Positions 37,366 through 45,045 of a stretch of DNA of 64,000 nucleotides are shown one piece after another. A program made the translations under genes and the position numbers. Within the stretch, counting starts at the first letter, position 1, and each line of letters opens with the position of its first letter. Below the pieces are notes generated by a model that was given only the letters and a program-made list of their open reading frames with translations, did not search any database and was not told the origin of the DNA. The DNA comes from Dermatophilus congolensis (GTDB lineage: Bacteria > Actinomycetota > Actinomycetes > Actinomycetales > Dermatophilaceae), in assembly GCA_030538115.1 (NCBI GenBank), contig JAUNUP010000004.1:58888-122887 (forward strand), written 5' to 3'.

Positions 37366-37829
37366 GGCGTGCCACCTTTCGGGTCGCTGAGGGGTAAGGC
37401 GAGCGGGCGGATACGAGGGAAACTAGCGCCTGCAGCGCCCCGCCGTGAGTCGCTGTAAGAGTCATCCACACGCCTCTGACCTGCGAATACGAGGTAATTC
37501 AACGATATGGAGCAGGGCTTCACCTGTGGATGAGTGCTCGGTTGCCGACCGCCGCCTGTGGGCGTTGAGTCCGAGAAGGCCCGGCGCGTCCGTGAGCGAT
37601 GCAAGCGGGAAGGCATGGAGGCATTGCAGGTTCGTTTACGGGCCGGTTACCGCCCCGTAAACGACCCGGCTGAGACACGTGAACTTGCCCACGAACTTTC
37701 TGTGGTCGGTTGCGGATCCAAGTGCAACCCCTGACAGTGACAAGTGTTCGTGGCCGTAGAGCCGTCGAATCGTTGCTTGGTCGTGACCCGCGACGGGCGT
37801 TGTCGGTGTACAAGACCCAGGAGGCAGGG
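37366..37829. other. Intergenic region with palindrome and DnaA-box-like pair
   Basis: This 464-base gap separates the stalk protein from the orphan HTH gene. It contains an inverted pair of TCATCCACA (37462-37470 and, on the other strand, 37525-37533), the 33-bp near-palindrome at 37632-37664 and, just before the HTH gene, CAGGAGG as ribosome site. No gene is convincing. Confidence 0.5.
37632..37664. repeat. 33-bp near-perfect palindrome
   Basis: Outer arms TCGTTTACGGG and CCCGTAAACGA are perfect; the core is C-CGGT-T-ACCG-C, so only one opposed pair (C/C) and the central base break symmetry. It lies 166 bases before the orphan antitoxin-like gene. Likely roles are an operator, a partition or a resolution site. 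Confidence 0.6.
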
Positions 37830-38291
37830 ATGCCGCGCAAGTCCGCTCCGGTGGCCGAAAGTAAGCGTGCTGTCGTGCACGTGAGTGCCCGTGAGGTCGA
37901 GGCATGTCACAGGTCGCTGCAAGAGGCGCGAGGCAAGGGCAGGGCGCTCTATTTCGTCACGGAGAGGGGCACGCGCGTAGCAGTGCCGCCGGAGGTTTCC
38001 GACCTGCTGGAACGCGTGATGTTGGGTGCTGTGACGGGCAAGCCGCTACGGGTCGAGCCGCTCCCCGAGCAACTCACCACGACGCAGGCCGCTGACCTGC
38101 TGGGTATTTCGCGTCCGACGCTGATGAAGCGGATTCGCGAGGGGGAGTTCGTGGCCACGAAAGTCGGTACGCATCACCGGTTGGCCACCAGAGACGTCAT
38201 CGCCGCCCGCATTCGCGCGGAGCAACGCGAACGTCGAGCGGCGGTACAGGTTCTTCAGCGGGGTGCTGGGGCCATCGTCAACAGGCCCTGA
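37830..38291 (+). CDS. Orphan antitoxin-like protein with excisionase-type HTH
   Basis: A 153-residue protein with the same architecture as the antitoxin at 16007-16465: an N-terminal beta domain ending in RVAVPPEVSDLL, then the HTH TTTQAADLLGISRPTLMK followed by KVGTHHRLATRDVIAA. Unlike that gene, no PIN toxin follows; the next gene is on the opposite strand. ATG 37830 is preceded by GGAGG; the frame is open upstream to 37710 but contains no domain. It could regulate neighbours through the upstream palindrome or be a stranded antitoxin. Confidence 0.8.
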   Translation: MPRKSAPVAESKRAVVHVSAREVEACHRSLQEARGKGRALYFVTERGTRVAVPPEVSDLLERVMLGAVTGKPLRVEPLPEQLTTTQAADLLGISRPTLMKRIREGEFVATKVGTHHRLATRDVIAARIRAEQRERRAAVQVLQRGAGAIVNRP

Positions 38292-38348
38292 TCCCCGGTC
38301 GAGCGGAATCGAAACGGTGAGAACCGAATCGGGTCGAGCTGTCGAGGC

Positions 38349-38819
38349 TCAGATGTAGGGACCGAAGCGGCTGCGCACGGCCTCGCGGGTGGGGTGGTGG
38401 TCGCCGTTCTTGACCATGATCGCGTCGGCGATCTGCTGAAACGACAGGCCGCGGCGGTAGGCGTTACGAACGCCCTGCTTAAGGCGGGCATCGTTGCCGG
38501 TGGCGCGAGCCTGCTCGTCGAGTGACGTGAGGTTGCGCTGGATCTGACGTACGACGGAGCGGGGCACGTGCTTGGCCTCGCGTTCCTTGAGCCATTCGCC
38601 GATTTCGTCGGCGTCCCACAGGATTCGGCGACCCCATTTGAGGCCGGTCGGGCTGGGCATCTGTTCGCGGCTGGCCATGCCGCGGATGGTCGACGCGGGG
38701 ACCGACTTCTTGCCGGTGATCTTCGCCAGCGCCGCGGCGATCATCTCCGCAGTCATGTAGCCCTCAGGTGCGCCGCTGGCTGACCCGACGGTGTCGGGTA
38801 GACCCTTGGTGGTGGTCAT
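38349..38819 (-). CDS. Putative HTH (AlpA/excisionase-like) DNA-binding protein
   Basis: A 156-residue protein. Residues 22-77 contain a helix-turn-helix of the phage-regulator type, with SVPASTIRGMASREQMPSP and RRILWDADEIGEWLKEREAK. The second half (LSFQQIADAIMVKNGDHHPT) is a second helix-turn-helix-like segment. Such proteins are common on plasmids and integrative elements. The start ATG 38819 lies on the edge of the AT-richer region shared with the WhiB-like gene. Identity beyond DNA binding is not certain. Confidence 0.68.
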   Translation of the reverse strand: MTTTKGLPDTVGSASGAPEGYMTAEMIAAALAKITGKKSVPASTIRGMASREQMPSPTGLKWGRRILWDADEIGEWLKEREAKHVPRSVVRQIQRNLTSLDEQARATGNDARLKQGVRNAYRRGLSFQQIADAIMVKNGDHHPTREAVRSRFGPYI

Positions 38820-39326
38820 GCCTGGTGGCCTCGCTTTCCGTGCTCAAGTCCGCTCACTGTAGGAGCGGCCACTGGTCGCGGCAACAGACCCACACGCCCC
38901 AGGTGCCCTCGAGGAGTCGTTGCCGTCTCAATTAATGGAATTTCGAATGTGACCCACGTCACACAGGTATGGGTATGTACTGAACGAACGTCCAGAACAC
39001 GGGACTGTATAGACAAAATCCTTCTCCGATTGCGGATGACATCTCGCCACCGGCAGCGTTATTGAATCTATCGTCTTGATCGTCTGTCCAACAAGTGAAT
39101 TCAATCGACCGTCCAACTTTGTCGCTCCTGTTCCAAGGTGCCTTCGGGCGCTGCTTCCCCATCACGGGGATCTCGGGACGCGGGGCGTTGGGAGCCCTTC
39201 ATGACTTCATCGAGCCGTGTCCATCTGGACGGTTGTATGGAAACTCATGTTGACGACGGCAGCGCAGAATCCCCAGACTCGACATCGTTGATGCGAGACG
39301 AACGACGCACGTTCTTGGGGGGACAG
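38820..39326. other. AT-richer divergent control region with CRP/GlxR site
   Basis: A 507-base non-coding stretch, markedly less GC-rich than the window between about 38930 and 39130. It holds the TGTGA-N6-TCACA site at 38948-38963, two GTCCAAC repeats near 39087 and 39110, and probably the promoters of the WhiB-like and HTH genes. The long leader before the WhiB-like start is typical of whiB genes. Confidence 0.5.
38948..38963. promoter_or_regulatory. Perfect CRP/GlxR-type operator
   Basis: TGTGA-CCCACG-TCACA is a full match to the CRP/GlxR consensus TGTGA-N6-TCACA, centred between the divergent HTH and WhiB-like genes. Confidence 0.6.
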
Positions 39327-39854
39327 ATGCGCACCATGACTGAAGACCGCTCTGCGGCGACTCTGACCGAGCCCAGTGGCACGACTGGGCTCTCGATGAA
39401 CTCGATCAAGGCTCGCCTGGAGAGTGACCCGCTGCGCCTCGAAGAGGCCGCGGCCTGCCGCCAGTCGTCCACCGGAATCTCGGCGAACGACTGGACTCCG
39501 GAGTACGAAGAAGACCGCGTGCCGCGCCACCTGCGCTCCATCTGCGATTCTTGCGCGCTGTGGGAGGCGTGCCTGGTCGCGGCCCTGCGCATGGACGACA
39601 TCGGCTACCGCGCTTCGATGACCACGCGTCAGCGCCGCGAGCGTTTCCCGGAGCTGATCGCGGCCTCGCGGCCCACCGCGCGTTCGGTCTCGGTGCCGAT
39701 CCGTCGCGGCGGCACCGACCGCGACCGCACGCCGACGCACCCGAAGGGCGCCGGCTCGTTGAACACCTACCGGCGGGGTTGCCGGTGCGACGAGTGCCGC
39801 GGCCACAACGCGGCTGCACGTCGTCGCGAGCGCGCTCGCGCCTCCGCCTCCTGA
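39327..39854 (+). CDS. WhiB-like iron-sulfur protein with extra C-terminal Cys motif
   Basis: A 175-residue Wbl protein. The four cluster cysteines are Cys44, Cys73, Cys76 and Cys82 (CDSCALWEAC), with normal spacing. The usual GVWGG turn is replaced by DIGYRAS, so DNA binding may differ. The C terminus carries a second motif, GCRCDECRGHN, seen in some phage and actinobacterial proteins, plus an Arg-rich tail. ATG 39327 is chosen because GGGGGGA precedes it; ATG 39336 and upstream codons are possible. The ParA-like gene follows 9 bases later. Confidence 0.85.
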   Translation: MRTMTEDRSAATLTEPSGTTGLSMNSIKARLESDPLRLEEAAACRQSSTGISANDWTPEYEEDRVPRHLRSICDSCALWEACLVAALRMDDIGYRASMTTRQRRERFPELIAASRPTARSVSVPIRRGGTDRDRTPTHPKGAGSLNTYRRGCRCDECRGHNAAARRRERARASAS

Positions 39855-39863
39855 GCCGGGGCC

Positions 39864-40982
39864 GTGACCCGCAGTGAGGGGAGCCCCGTGAGCTCCCCGG
39901 GATCGGCTGACGGCGCGGCGTCGATACAGCGCATGCTCACCGACGCCCCGCCCGACAAGCTCGACCAGCGCAAACCCGCTTCTGCGAGCGCTGCCGACCG
40001 GACTGACCCCTCACAGTCCGCAGATTCGGCAGGGCCGCCAGATTCGGGGGCGGGGCAGGTTTCGGCCGACTGGCTGCCGCCTGAAATCGACCTGCCGATG
40101 CTGAAGCCGCCTGTGCCCCGGCCTCGTTCAGGGTGGCGCAGCCTCGCCTACGACGTGACCGCGGGCCGCTGGAACCCGGGCCCGTCGCCGAGGGAAGTCC
40201 GAGAACGCGACCGTGAGGAGCAGATCGCGCGGCAACTGCAGCGCAGGCACGTCACGGCGTTCTTCTGCCTCAAAGGCGGCATCAGCAAGACCTCGACCAC
40301 GGCGGCGACATCGCTGGCGCTCGCCGACCTGCGGCCCGACCCGGTGTTCGCGATCGACGCGAACCCCGACGCCGGTGACCTGGTCGAGCGGCTGGTCGGT
40401 AGTTCGCACTCCGGCATCACGTCGCTGGCACGCAACATCGATTCGATCCGCAGCCTCGAAGACCTGTCGCGGTACACCGTGACGACGGGGCGCCTGACGA
40501 TGCTGCCGGGCGAGCCGAATCCGGTGCTCGGCGATTCGCTGCAGGCTGGGGATTTCGAGCGCGTCCTCGATGTCGTCGGTACGTATTACTCACTCGTGCA
40601 GGTCGATTGCGGCACGGGGGTGACGCATCCGCTGATGCGGGGCATCCTCGCGCACACCGACACAGCCGTCATCCCGGCGGGCTGGTCGATCACGGGTGCG
40701 CGTCGTGCTGCCGACACGATCGACTGGCTCGCGGCCAACGGATTCGAGTCGCTCGCAGAGACGAGCATCGTCGTGCTCACGGCCAAGGACATCGTGAGCC
40801 GCAACGTCGATCGCGACGCGGTTCTGCACCACCTCCGCAGGGCGGCAGACCTCGTCGTCGTGCCGGCCGACCCGCATGTCGCCGACGGCGCGCGCCTGCG
40901 CTGGGAGCAGCTCCAACGACCCACACAGGAGGCGTACCTCGATATCGCCGCAGCAATCACGCGGCGGTTCGAGGCCGAATGA
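39864..40982 (+). CDS. EspI/ParA-like MinD-family ATPase with altered Walker A
   Basis: A 372-residue protein: a Pro/Ser-rich head to about residue 85, then a segment (RSLAYDVTAGRWNPGPSPRE) like the linker of ESX-associated EspI ATPases, then the ATPase. The deviant Walker A is K137-G-G-I-S-K-T, with Ser141 where a Gly is normal; VFAIDANPDAGDL and LVQVDCGTG are the later motifs. These proteins bind ATP and often position plasmids or secretion machines. No type VII secretion genes are in the window. GTG 39864 follows the WhiB stop by 9 bases, making a small operon. Confidence 0.85.
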   Translation: MTRSEGSPVSSPGSADGAASIQRMLTDAPPDKLDQRKPASASAADRTDPSQSADSAGPPDSGAGQVSADWLPPEIDLPMLKPPVPRPRSGWRSLAYDVTAGRWNPGPSPREVRERDREEQIARQLQRRHVTAFFCLKGGISKTSTTAATSLALADLRPDPVFAIDANPDAGDLVERLVGSSHSGITSLARNIDSIRSLEDLSRYTVTTGRLTMLPGEPNPVLGDSLQAGDFERVLDVVGTYYSLVQVDCGTGVTHPLMRGILAHTDTAVIPAGWSITGARRAADTIDWLAANGFESLAETSIVVLTAKDIVSRNVDRDAVLHHLRRAADLVVVPADPHVADGARLRWEQLQRPTQEAYLDIAAAITRRFEAE

Positions 40983-41155
40983 CGTACAAGGCGAACGGGA
41001 TTCGAGGCTTCGAAGGGAACGGCGGCGTGGGGGGTTCGGCACCGGATGCGGTGGTCGTGACCTGTCGCCTATCGTCCCTGAGGAGTCGTGACCCTGCCTC
41101 TGACCAGGTGGTATCCGCCACGACACCATCTTTGACAACAACATCGGGAGGAACG

Positions 41156-41554
41156 ATGTCGAACGTGCGCGAACCGCGCCGGGACGAAGCGCTGCCCGGT
41201 GAACTCAAGCCCCTCGACTGGTTCGACGGCCGCGGGCCGATCACACCGGAAGAGGCGCTGGGCGTCATGCGACGACGCCGCCGCGTAGAACTCGCTGGGG
41301 TACCGAAGTCCCGGGGAAAGCGGGCAGGGGTTCCCGACGAATTGCCGCCGATCGGCGGCCCGAAAAAGGCATCGGTCTTCCGGTTGCCCGAGCGGACGAT
41401 GGCTTTCGCCCACGCCCGCGCCGAGATGGAGGGCGTGCCCCTCACCACGGTGATCGAAGAGATGCTCCGCGACTACGCCGACGGCGCGCCGCACGAGCCG
41501 ACAGAGGTCGAACGTCGCTTGGCCCTCAAGGGCATCAAGTGGCAGCGCCGCTGA
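41156..41554 (+). CDS. Small protein with CopG/RHH-like segment
   Basis: A 132-residue basic protein. The part KKASVFRLPERTMAFAHARA followed by EGVPLTTVIEEMLRDYADG has the length and pattern of a ribbon-helix-helix DNA-binding unit, so it may serve as the DNA-binding partner of the ParA-like ATPase 173 bases upstream. ATG 41156 has GGGAGG before it; a TTGACA hexamer lies at about 41132. The frame extends upstream over the ATPase gene but that part is not used. Confidence 0.7.
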   Translation: MSNVREPRRDEALPGELKPLDWFDGRGPITPEEALGVMRRRRRVELAGVPKSRGKRAGVPDELPPIGGPKKASVFRLPERTMAFAHARAEMEGVPLTTVIEEMLRDYADGAPHEPTEVERRLALKGIKWQRR

Positions 41555-41603
41555 ACGAGTAAGGCATACCCCGCCGGACAGCTCGCTCGCCTCAGAACTA
41601 CGC

Positions 41604-41650
41604 GAAAGCCGGTGTTCAGGCCCTCTTCCAGGGTCCGAGCACCGGCTTTC
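41604..41650. terminator. Bidirectional terminator
   Basis: GAAAGCCGGTG and CACCGGCTTTC, 11-base arms, with a second small stem (GGCCCT/AGGGTCC) in the loop. It serves the CopG-like and lipoprotein genes, which converge here. Confidence 0.8.
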
Positions 41651-41660
41651 AGGTGTCGCG

Positions 41661-43073
41661 TTACTGAGCGAGGAGGTTCGCGGCGTCCTGCGTGGCGGCG
41701 ATGAACGTGTTCTCGTCGACCGGGGCGTTGCCCCGACCCATCATCACGAGCACCTGCCTCGGGGCGTTCTCGCCCTCGCCGGCGCGCGCGTAGAACGACA
41801 GGGCGATCACGCCCACGTTGCTGCCGCCCTTGAAAGCGGTGCTGGTCCAGCGCTCCACCGGGATGCCGGAGTTCTCGGTGAGGATGGCCGTGATCGGCTC
41901 ACCGGTCGGTGCCGCGGCAAGCTTCTGCAGGTAGACGTGTACGTCGACGATGTCGCGAGCGGAGACGAACCACTCGATCCCGTTGGGCCACTGCACGTTG
42001 TTCGGGTCGAAGGTCGGGCCCGGCTCGGGCATTGCCACCGCGGCGAGCAGTTCGCGGCGCTTCTCGGCGGAGGCGTCGCGCCACTGATCGCGCGCGGCCT
42101 TCGCCTCGGCCGATTCGCCTCCGCTGAGCCAGAACATCTGCTTGGGGGTGAGGAACGGGGTGATGCCGTCGAGGTGGTCGTTGCCCGCCCGTTTCGCGGC
42201 GTCGAGCACGGCCTGCTCGCCCACCACGCGCTGCAGCAGGTCGGTGGCGGTGTTGTCGCTGATCGAGATCATCCGCGTGGCCGCGTCCTGCACCGTGACC
42301 TGGGTGCCGTCGGGTTCGTTCTGCAGGGTGCCGGAGGGCAGGGTCTTGTCGCCCGCCTCCAGCGTCAGCTTCTGCTCCCAGGCGAGGTCGCCCGCCGCCA
42401 CCTTCTCGGCGACGGCGGCGAGTACGAAGAGCTTGAACATCGATCCGACCGGATGCGGGGTGTCGGCGTCTTGCTCGAACGCGGGGGTGAGGGTGCCGGC
42501 CGTGTCGACGGTGCCGGCGAGCACGGAAACCTCCGGGGCGCCCAACTCGGCCCGCTCCACGACGCCCTGCCACGTGGTGGCGGGGGTGCCCTTGGCCGCG
42601 GAGTTGATGAGCGCCCCCGCGATAAGGCCGTCGTTGTCGAGCTGCATCGACAGCGTGAACCGCATGCCCTTACCGGAGACGAGCGTCGCGACCCCGTTGG
42701 ACCCCTGCGTGTTCACGTTCTCGGTCACCCACGGCCCCTGCATCCGCAGCTCTCCGAAGAGCACGATGAGCTGCTCGGGTGGCATCTGCTCGGTGAACTC
42801 ACTCGTAAAGCGCTTGCCGAGGTCGGCCTCGACGGGGTCGGAGCCCATCTGGCCGACGAACCACTTCATCGCCGCTCCGACGCGGTCAGTGGGGTAGGTG
42901 GCGGTCGCCGTCGGGGTGACCGAGGGCTGGGCGGGCTGCGTCGCCGAAGCGTTGGACGGGCTGGTCGGGTCGCTCGCGCCCGTCGCTGCGGGATCGGGTG
43001 TGCCCGAGCAGGCGGCCAGCCCCAGAGAGAGTGAGATCGCGAGAACGGTGGCGAGGGGGCTGCGGCGACTCAT
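41661..43073 (-). CDS. LpqF-like lipoprotein with class A beta-lactamase-type domain
   Basis: A 470-residue lipoprotein: signal peptide with lipobox ending in Cys22, a Ser/Thr/Pro linker to about residue 60, a small domain to 170, then a serine-hydrolase domain with S211-M-F-K214 (SxxK), S272-D-N and K415-G-G. These positions match class A beta-lactamases and the mycobacterial LpqF group; hydrolysis of beta-lactams is not implied. ATG 43073 is preferred to GTG 43079 two codons upstream; TAGTCA lies six bases before it, a weaker -10. Confidence 0.86.
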   Translation of the reverse strand: MSRRSPLATVLAISLSLGLAACSGTPDPAATGASDPTSPSNASATQPAQPSVTPTATATYPTDRVGAAMKWFVGQMGSDPVEADLGKRFTSEFTEQMPPEQLIVLFGELRMQGPWVTENVNTQGSNGVATLVSGKGMRFTLSMQLDNDGLIAGALINSAAKGTPATTWQGVVERAELGAPEVSVLAGTVDTAGTLTPAFEQDADTPHPVGSMFKLFVLAAVAEKVAAGDLAWEQKLTLEAGDKTLPSGTLQNEPDGTQVTVQDAATRMISISDNTATDLLQRVVGEQAVLDAAKRAGNDHLDGITPFLTPKQMFWLSGGESAEAKAARDQWRDASAEKRRELLAAVAMPEPGPTFDPNNVQWPNGIEWFVSARDIVDVHVYLQKLAAAPTGEPITAILTENSGIPVERWTSTAFKGGSNVGVIALSFYARAGEGENAPRQVLVMMGRGNAPVDENTFIAATQDAANLLAQ

Positions 43074-43142
43074 GTGCACTGACTACCCGAACGAGCGCGC
43101 GCGAGCAAGGCGCCCCGCTCCGGGTACGGCTAGGGCACCGGC

Positions 43143-43148
43143 TACCGT
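43143..43148 (+). promoter_or_regulatory. -10 element TACCGT for leaderless NUDIX start
   Basis: TACCGT, six bases, GTG 43155. Confidence 0.6.
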
Positions 43149-43154
43149 GGCGCC

Positions 43155-43730
43155 GTGAGTGACGACGACGTGCCCCGCACCTTCCAGCCGGTCGCCCCGG
43201 AGGAGCGGCCGCACAGGCGCCGCCGGGCCTCGCGTGTGGTGGTGGTCTCGGAGGCGGGGGTGCTGCTCTTCCGCGACACCGACCCCGGGCTCCCGGGCAC
43301 GGCCTGGTGGGTCACCCCAGGCGGCGGGATCGACCCCGGCGAGACCCCTGCGCAGGCGGCGGTGCGCGAGCTGTACGAGGAGACGGGCCTGGTCGTTTCG
43401 CAGGCAGACTTCGTCGGCCCGGTCGCCGAGCGCGTGGTGCTGCACGGCTACAGCGACCAGGTGCTCGAACAGCACGAGACGTTCTACGTGCTGCGCACAG
43501 ACCGCTACGAGGTCGACACGTCGGGTCACACGGTCGGCGAGCAGATCACCCTGCTGGGCAGCCGGTGGTGGCCGATGGACGAGCTCACGGCCTCCGGTGA
43601 GCAGGTCTGGCCCGCGTACCTCGGCGAGATTCTCGACCTCGCAGACACGCCCGCCCAGTGGCCGCGCGACTACGGCAGGCACGCCGACGAGTCGACGGTC
43701 GCGGTCGGCGAGGCGTACCTGCGCGAATAA
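43155..43730 (+). CDS. NUDIX hydrolase
   Basis: A 191-residue hydrolase of nucleoside-diphosphate-linked substrates. The Nudix box is complete: GGIDPGETPAQAAVRELYEE with TGL following, giving G-x5-E-x7-REUxEExGU. The C-terminal part contains LLGSRWWPMDEL. The substrate cannot be predicted. GTG 43155 follows TACCGT by six bases. It is divergent from the lipoprotein gene and 41 bases upstream of the CNNM/CBS gene. Confidence 0.93.
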   Translation: MSDDDVPRTFQPVAPEERPHRRRRASRVVVVSEAGVLLFRDTDPGLPGTAWWVTPGGGIDPGETPAQAAVRELYEETGLVVSQADFVGPVAERVVLHGYSDQVLEQHETFYVLRTDRYEVDTSGHTVGEQITLLGSRWWPMDELTASGEQVWPAYLGEILDLADTPAQWPRDYGRHADESTVAVGEAYLRE

Positions 43731-43771
43731 CGCGCTGGGCGCTCGACCGGCGATCGGGGCACGATGGAGTC

Positions 43772-45040
43772 GTGGCCGAACTCCTGCTCAACCTTGCCCT
43801 CGTACTGCTGTTCGTGTTGATCGGCGGCGTCTTCGCGGCCTCCGAGACCGCGCTCGTCACCCTGCGCGAATCGCAGGTCGAGGCCATGGCGGGGCGAGGC
43901 AAGTCGGGAGAGAGGGTCAAACGGCTCACCTCCGATTCCAACCGGTTTCTCTCGTCCGTGCAGATCGGAGTGACTCTGGCCGGGTTCTTCTCGGCCTCGT
44001 ACGGTGCTGCGACGATTGCACCGCTGCTGTCTCCGACACTCGCCGGCTGGGGCCTGCCGCAAGGGGCGGCGGCGACGATCGCGTTCGTCGGTACTACGGT
44101 GGCGATCGCGTACCTCTCGCTCGTGCTCGGTGAACTCGTGCCCAAGCGGCTCGCGATGCAGGACTCCGAGCGCGTCTCCGCCCTCGTCGCGGGCCCGCTC
44201 GACGCAGTGGCCACGGTCTTGCGGCCGGTCATCTGGCTGCTCGGCGCGAGTACCGACCTGGTGCTGCGGCTGCTGCGTCTCGACCCCGACGCCCAGAGGG
44301 TCGACATGAACGCCGAAGAGCTGCGCGCGATCGTCTCCTCCCATGGCGAACTGCTCGGGGAGGAGCGCGACATGGTGGTCGACCTGCTCGAGGCCGGAGA
44401 ACGATCGGTGGCCGAGATCATGACCCCCCGAACCGAAGTCACCTTTCTCGACGCCGCCGTGCCGGTGCCGACGGCGCGGGCGCTCGTGCACGAATTCGAG
44501 CACTCCAGGTACCCGGTGTGTCGTGTCGACCACGACGACGTCATCGGATTCGTGCACGTCCGAGACCTTTTCGCCCCGGAGGTGGACGACAAGGTGGTCG
44601 GGCAGCTCGTCAGGGAGGTCGTCTACCTGCCCTCCAGCAAGTCGGCCCTCTCCGCGCTGACCGAACTGCGGGCGCGGCAGGCGCACCTGGCGGTCGTGCT
44701 CGACGAGTACGGCGGCACCGACGGCGTGGTCACGATGGAAGACGTGATCGAGGAGTTCGTCGGCGAGATCGAAGACGAATACGACCAGGGCAGCCCCTAT
44801 GCCCCCGCGCCGGGCCTGGTCGAGGGCCTCACCGGCCGCGGCGACATCGTCAAGCTTCTCGGAACCGAACTGCCCGACGGCGAATTCGACACCCTCGGCG
44901 GCTTCATCATGGCCGAGCTCGGCCGCGTGCCCCAGGTCGGAGACAGGGTGGTGCTGGGCGACTACGCGTTCATCGTCGACACCATGGACGCGCGACGCGT
45001 CGATGCCGTGCGGGTGCGACGGATCGTGCCGATCTCCTGA
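43772..45040 (+). CDS. CNNM/CBS-domain membrane protein (hemolysin C-like)
   Basis: A 422-residue protein with an N-terminal DUF21 transmembrane domain (three to four helices, residues 1-165; GELVPKRLAMQDSERVS is typical), a CBS pair (residues about 200-325, with FVHVRDLFAPEV and LDEYGGTDGVVTMEDVIEEF) and a C-terminal CorC/HlyC domain. Related proteins export Mg/Co ions or regulate cation efflux. The start is GTG 43772; CACGAT lies six bases before it and GGAG four bases before it. Upstream in-frame codons lie inside the NUDIX gene. Confidence 0.9.
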   Translation: MAELLLNLALVLLFVLIGGVFAASETALVTLRESQVEAMAGRGKSGERVKRLTSDSNRFLSSVQIGVTLAGFFSASYGAATIAPLLSPTLAGWGLPQGAAATIAFVGTTVAIAYLSLVLGELVPKRLAMQDSERVSALVAGPLDAVATVLRPVIWLLGASTDLVLRLLRLDPDAQRVDMNAEELRAIVSSHGELLGEERDMVVDLLEAGERSVAEIMTPRTEVTFLDAAVPVPTARALVHEFEHSRYPVCRVDHDDVIGFVHVRDLFAPEVDDKVVGQLVREVVYLPSSKSALSALTELRARQAHLAVVLDEYGGTDGVVTMEDVIEEFVGEIEDEYDQGSPYAPAPGLVEGLTGRGDIVKLLGTELPDGEFDTLGGFIMAELGRVPQVGDRVVLGDYAFIVDTMDARRVDAVRVRRIVPIS

Positions 45041-45045
45041 GGCGC

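Noticed and set aside
39864..41554. Type VII (ESX) secretion locus
   Set aside because: The ATPase resembles EspI, but no EccB/C/D/E, MycP or WXG100 genes are present within the window.
37366..41560. Prophage
   Set aside because: No integrase, terminase, portal, capsid or lysis genes, and no flanking direct repeats; only regulatory and partition-type genes.
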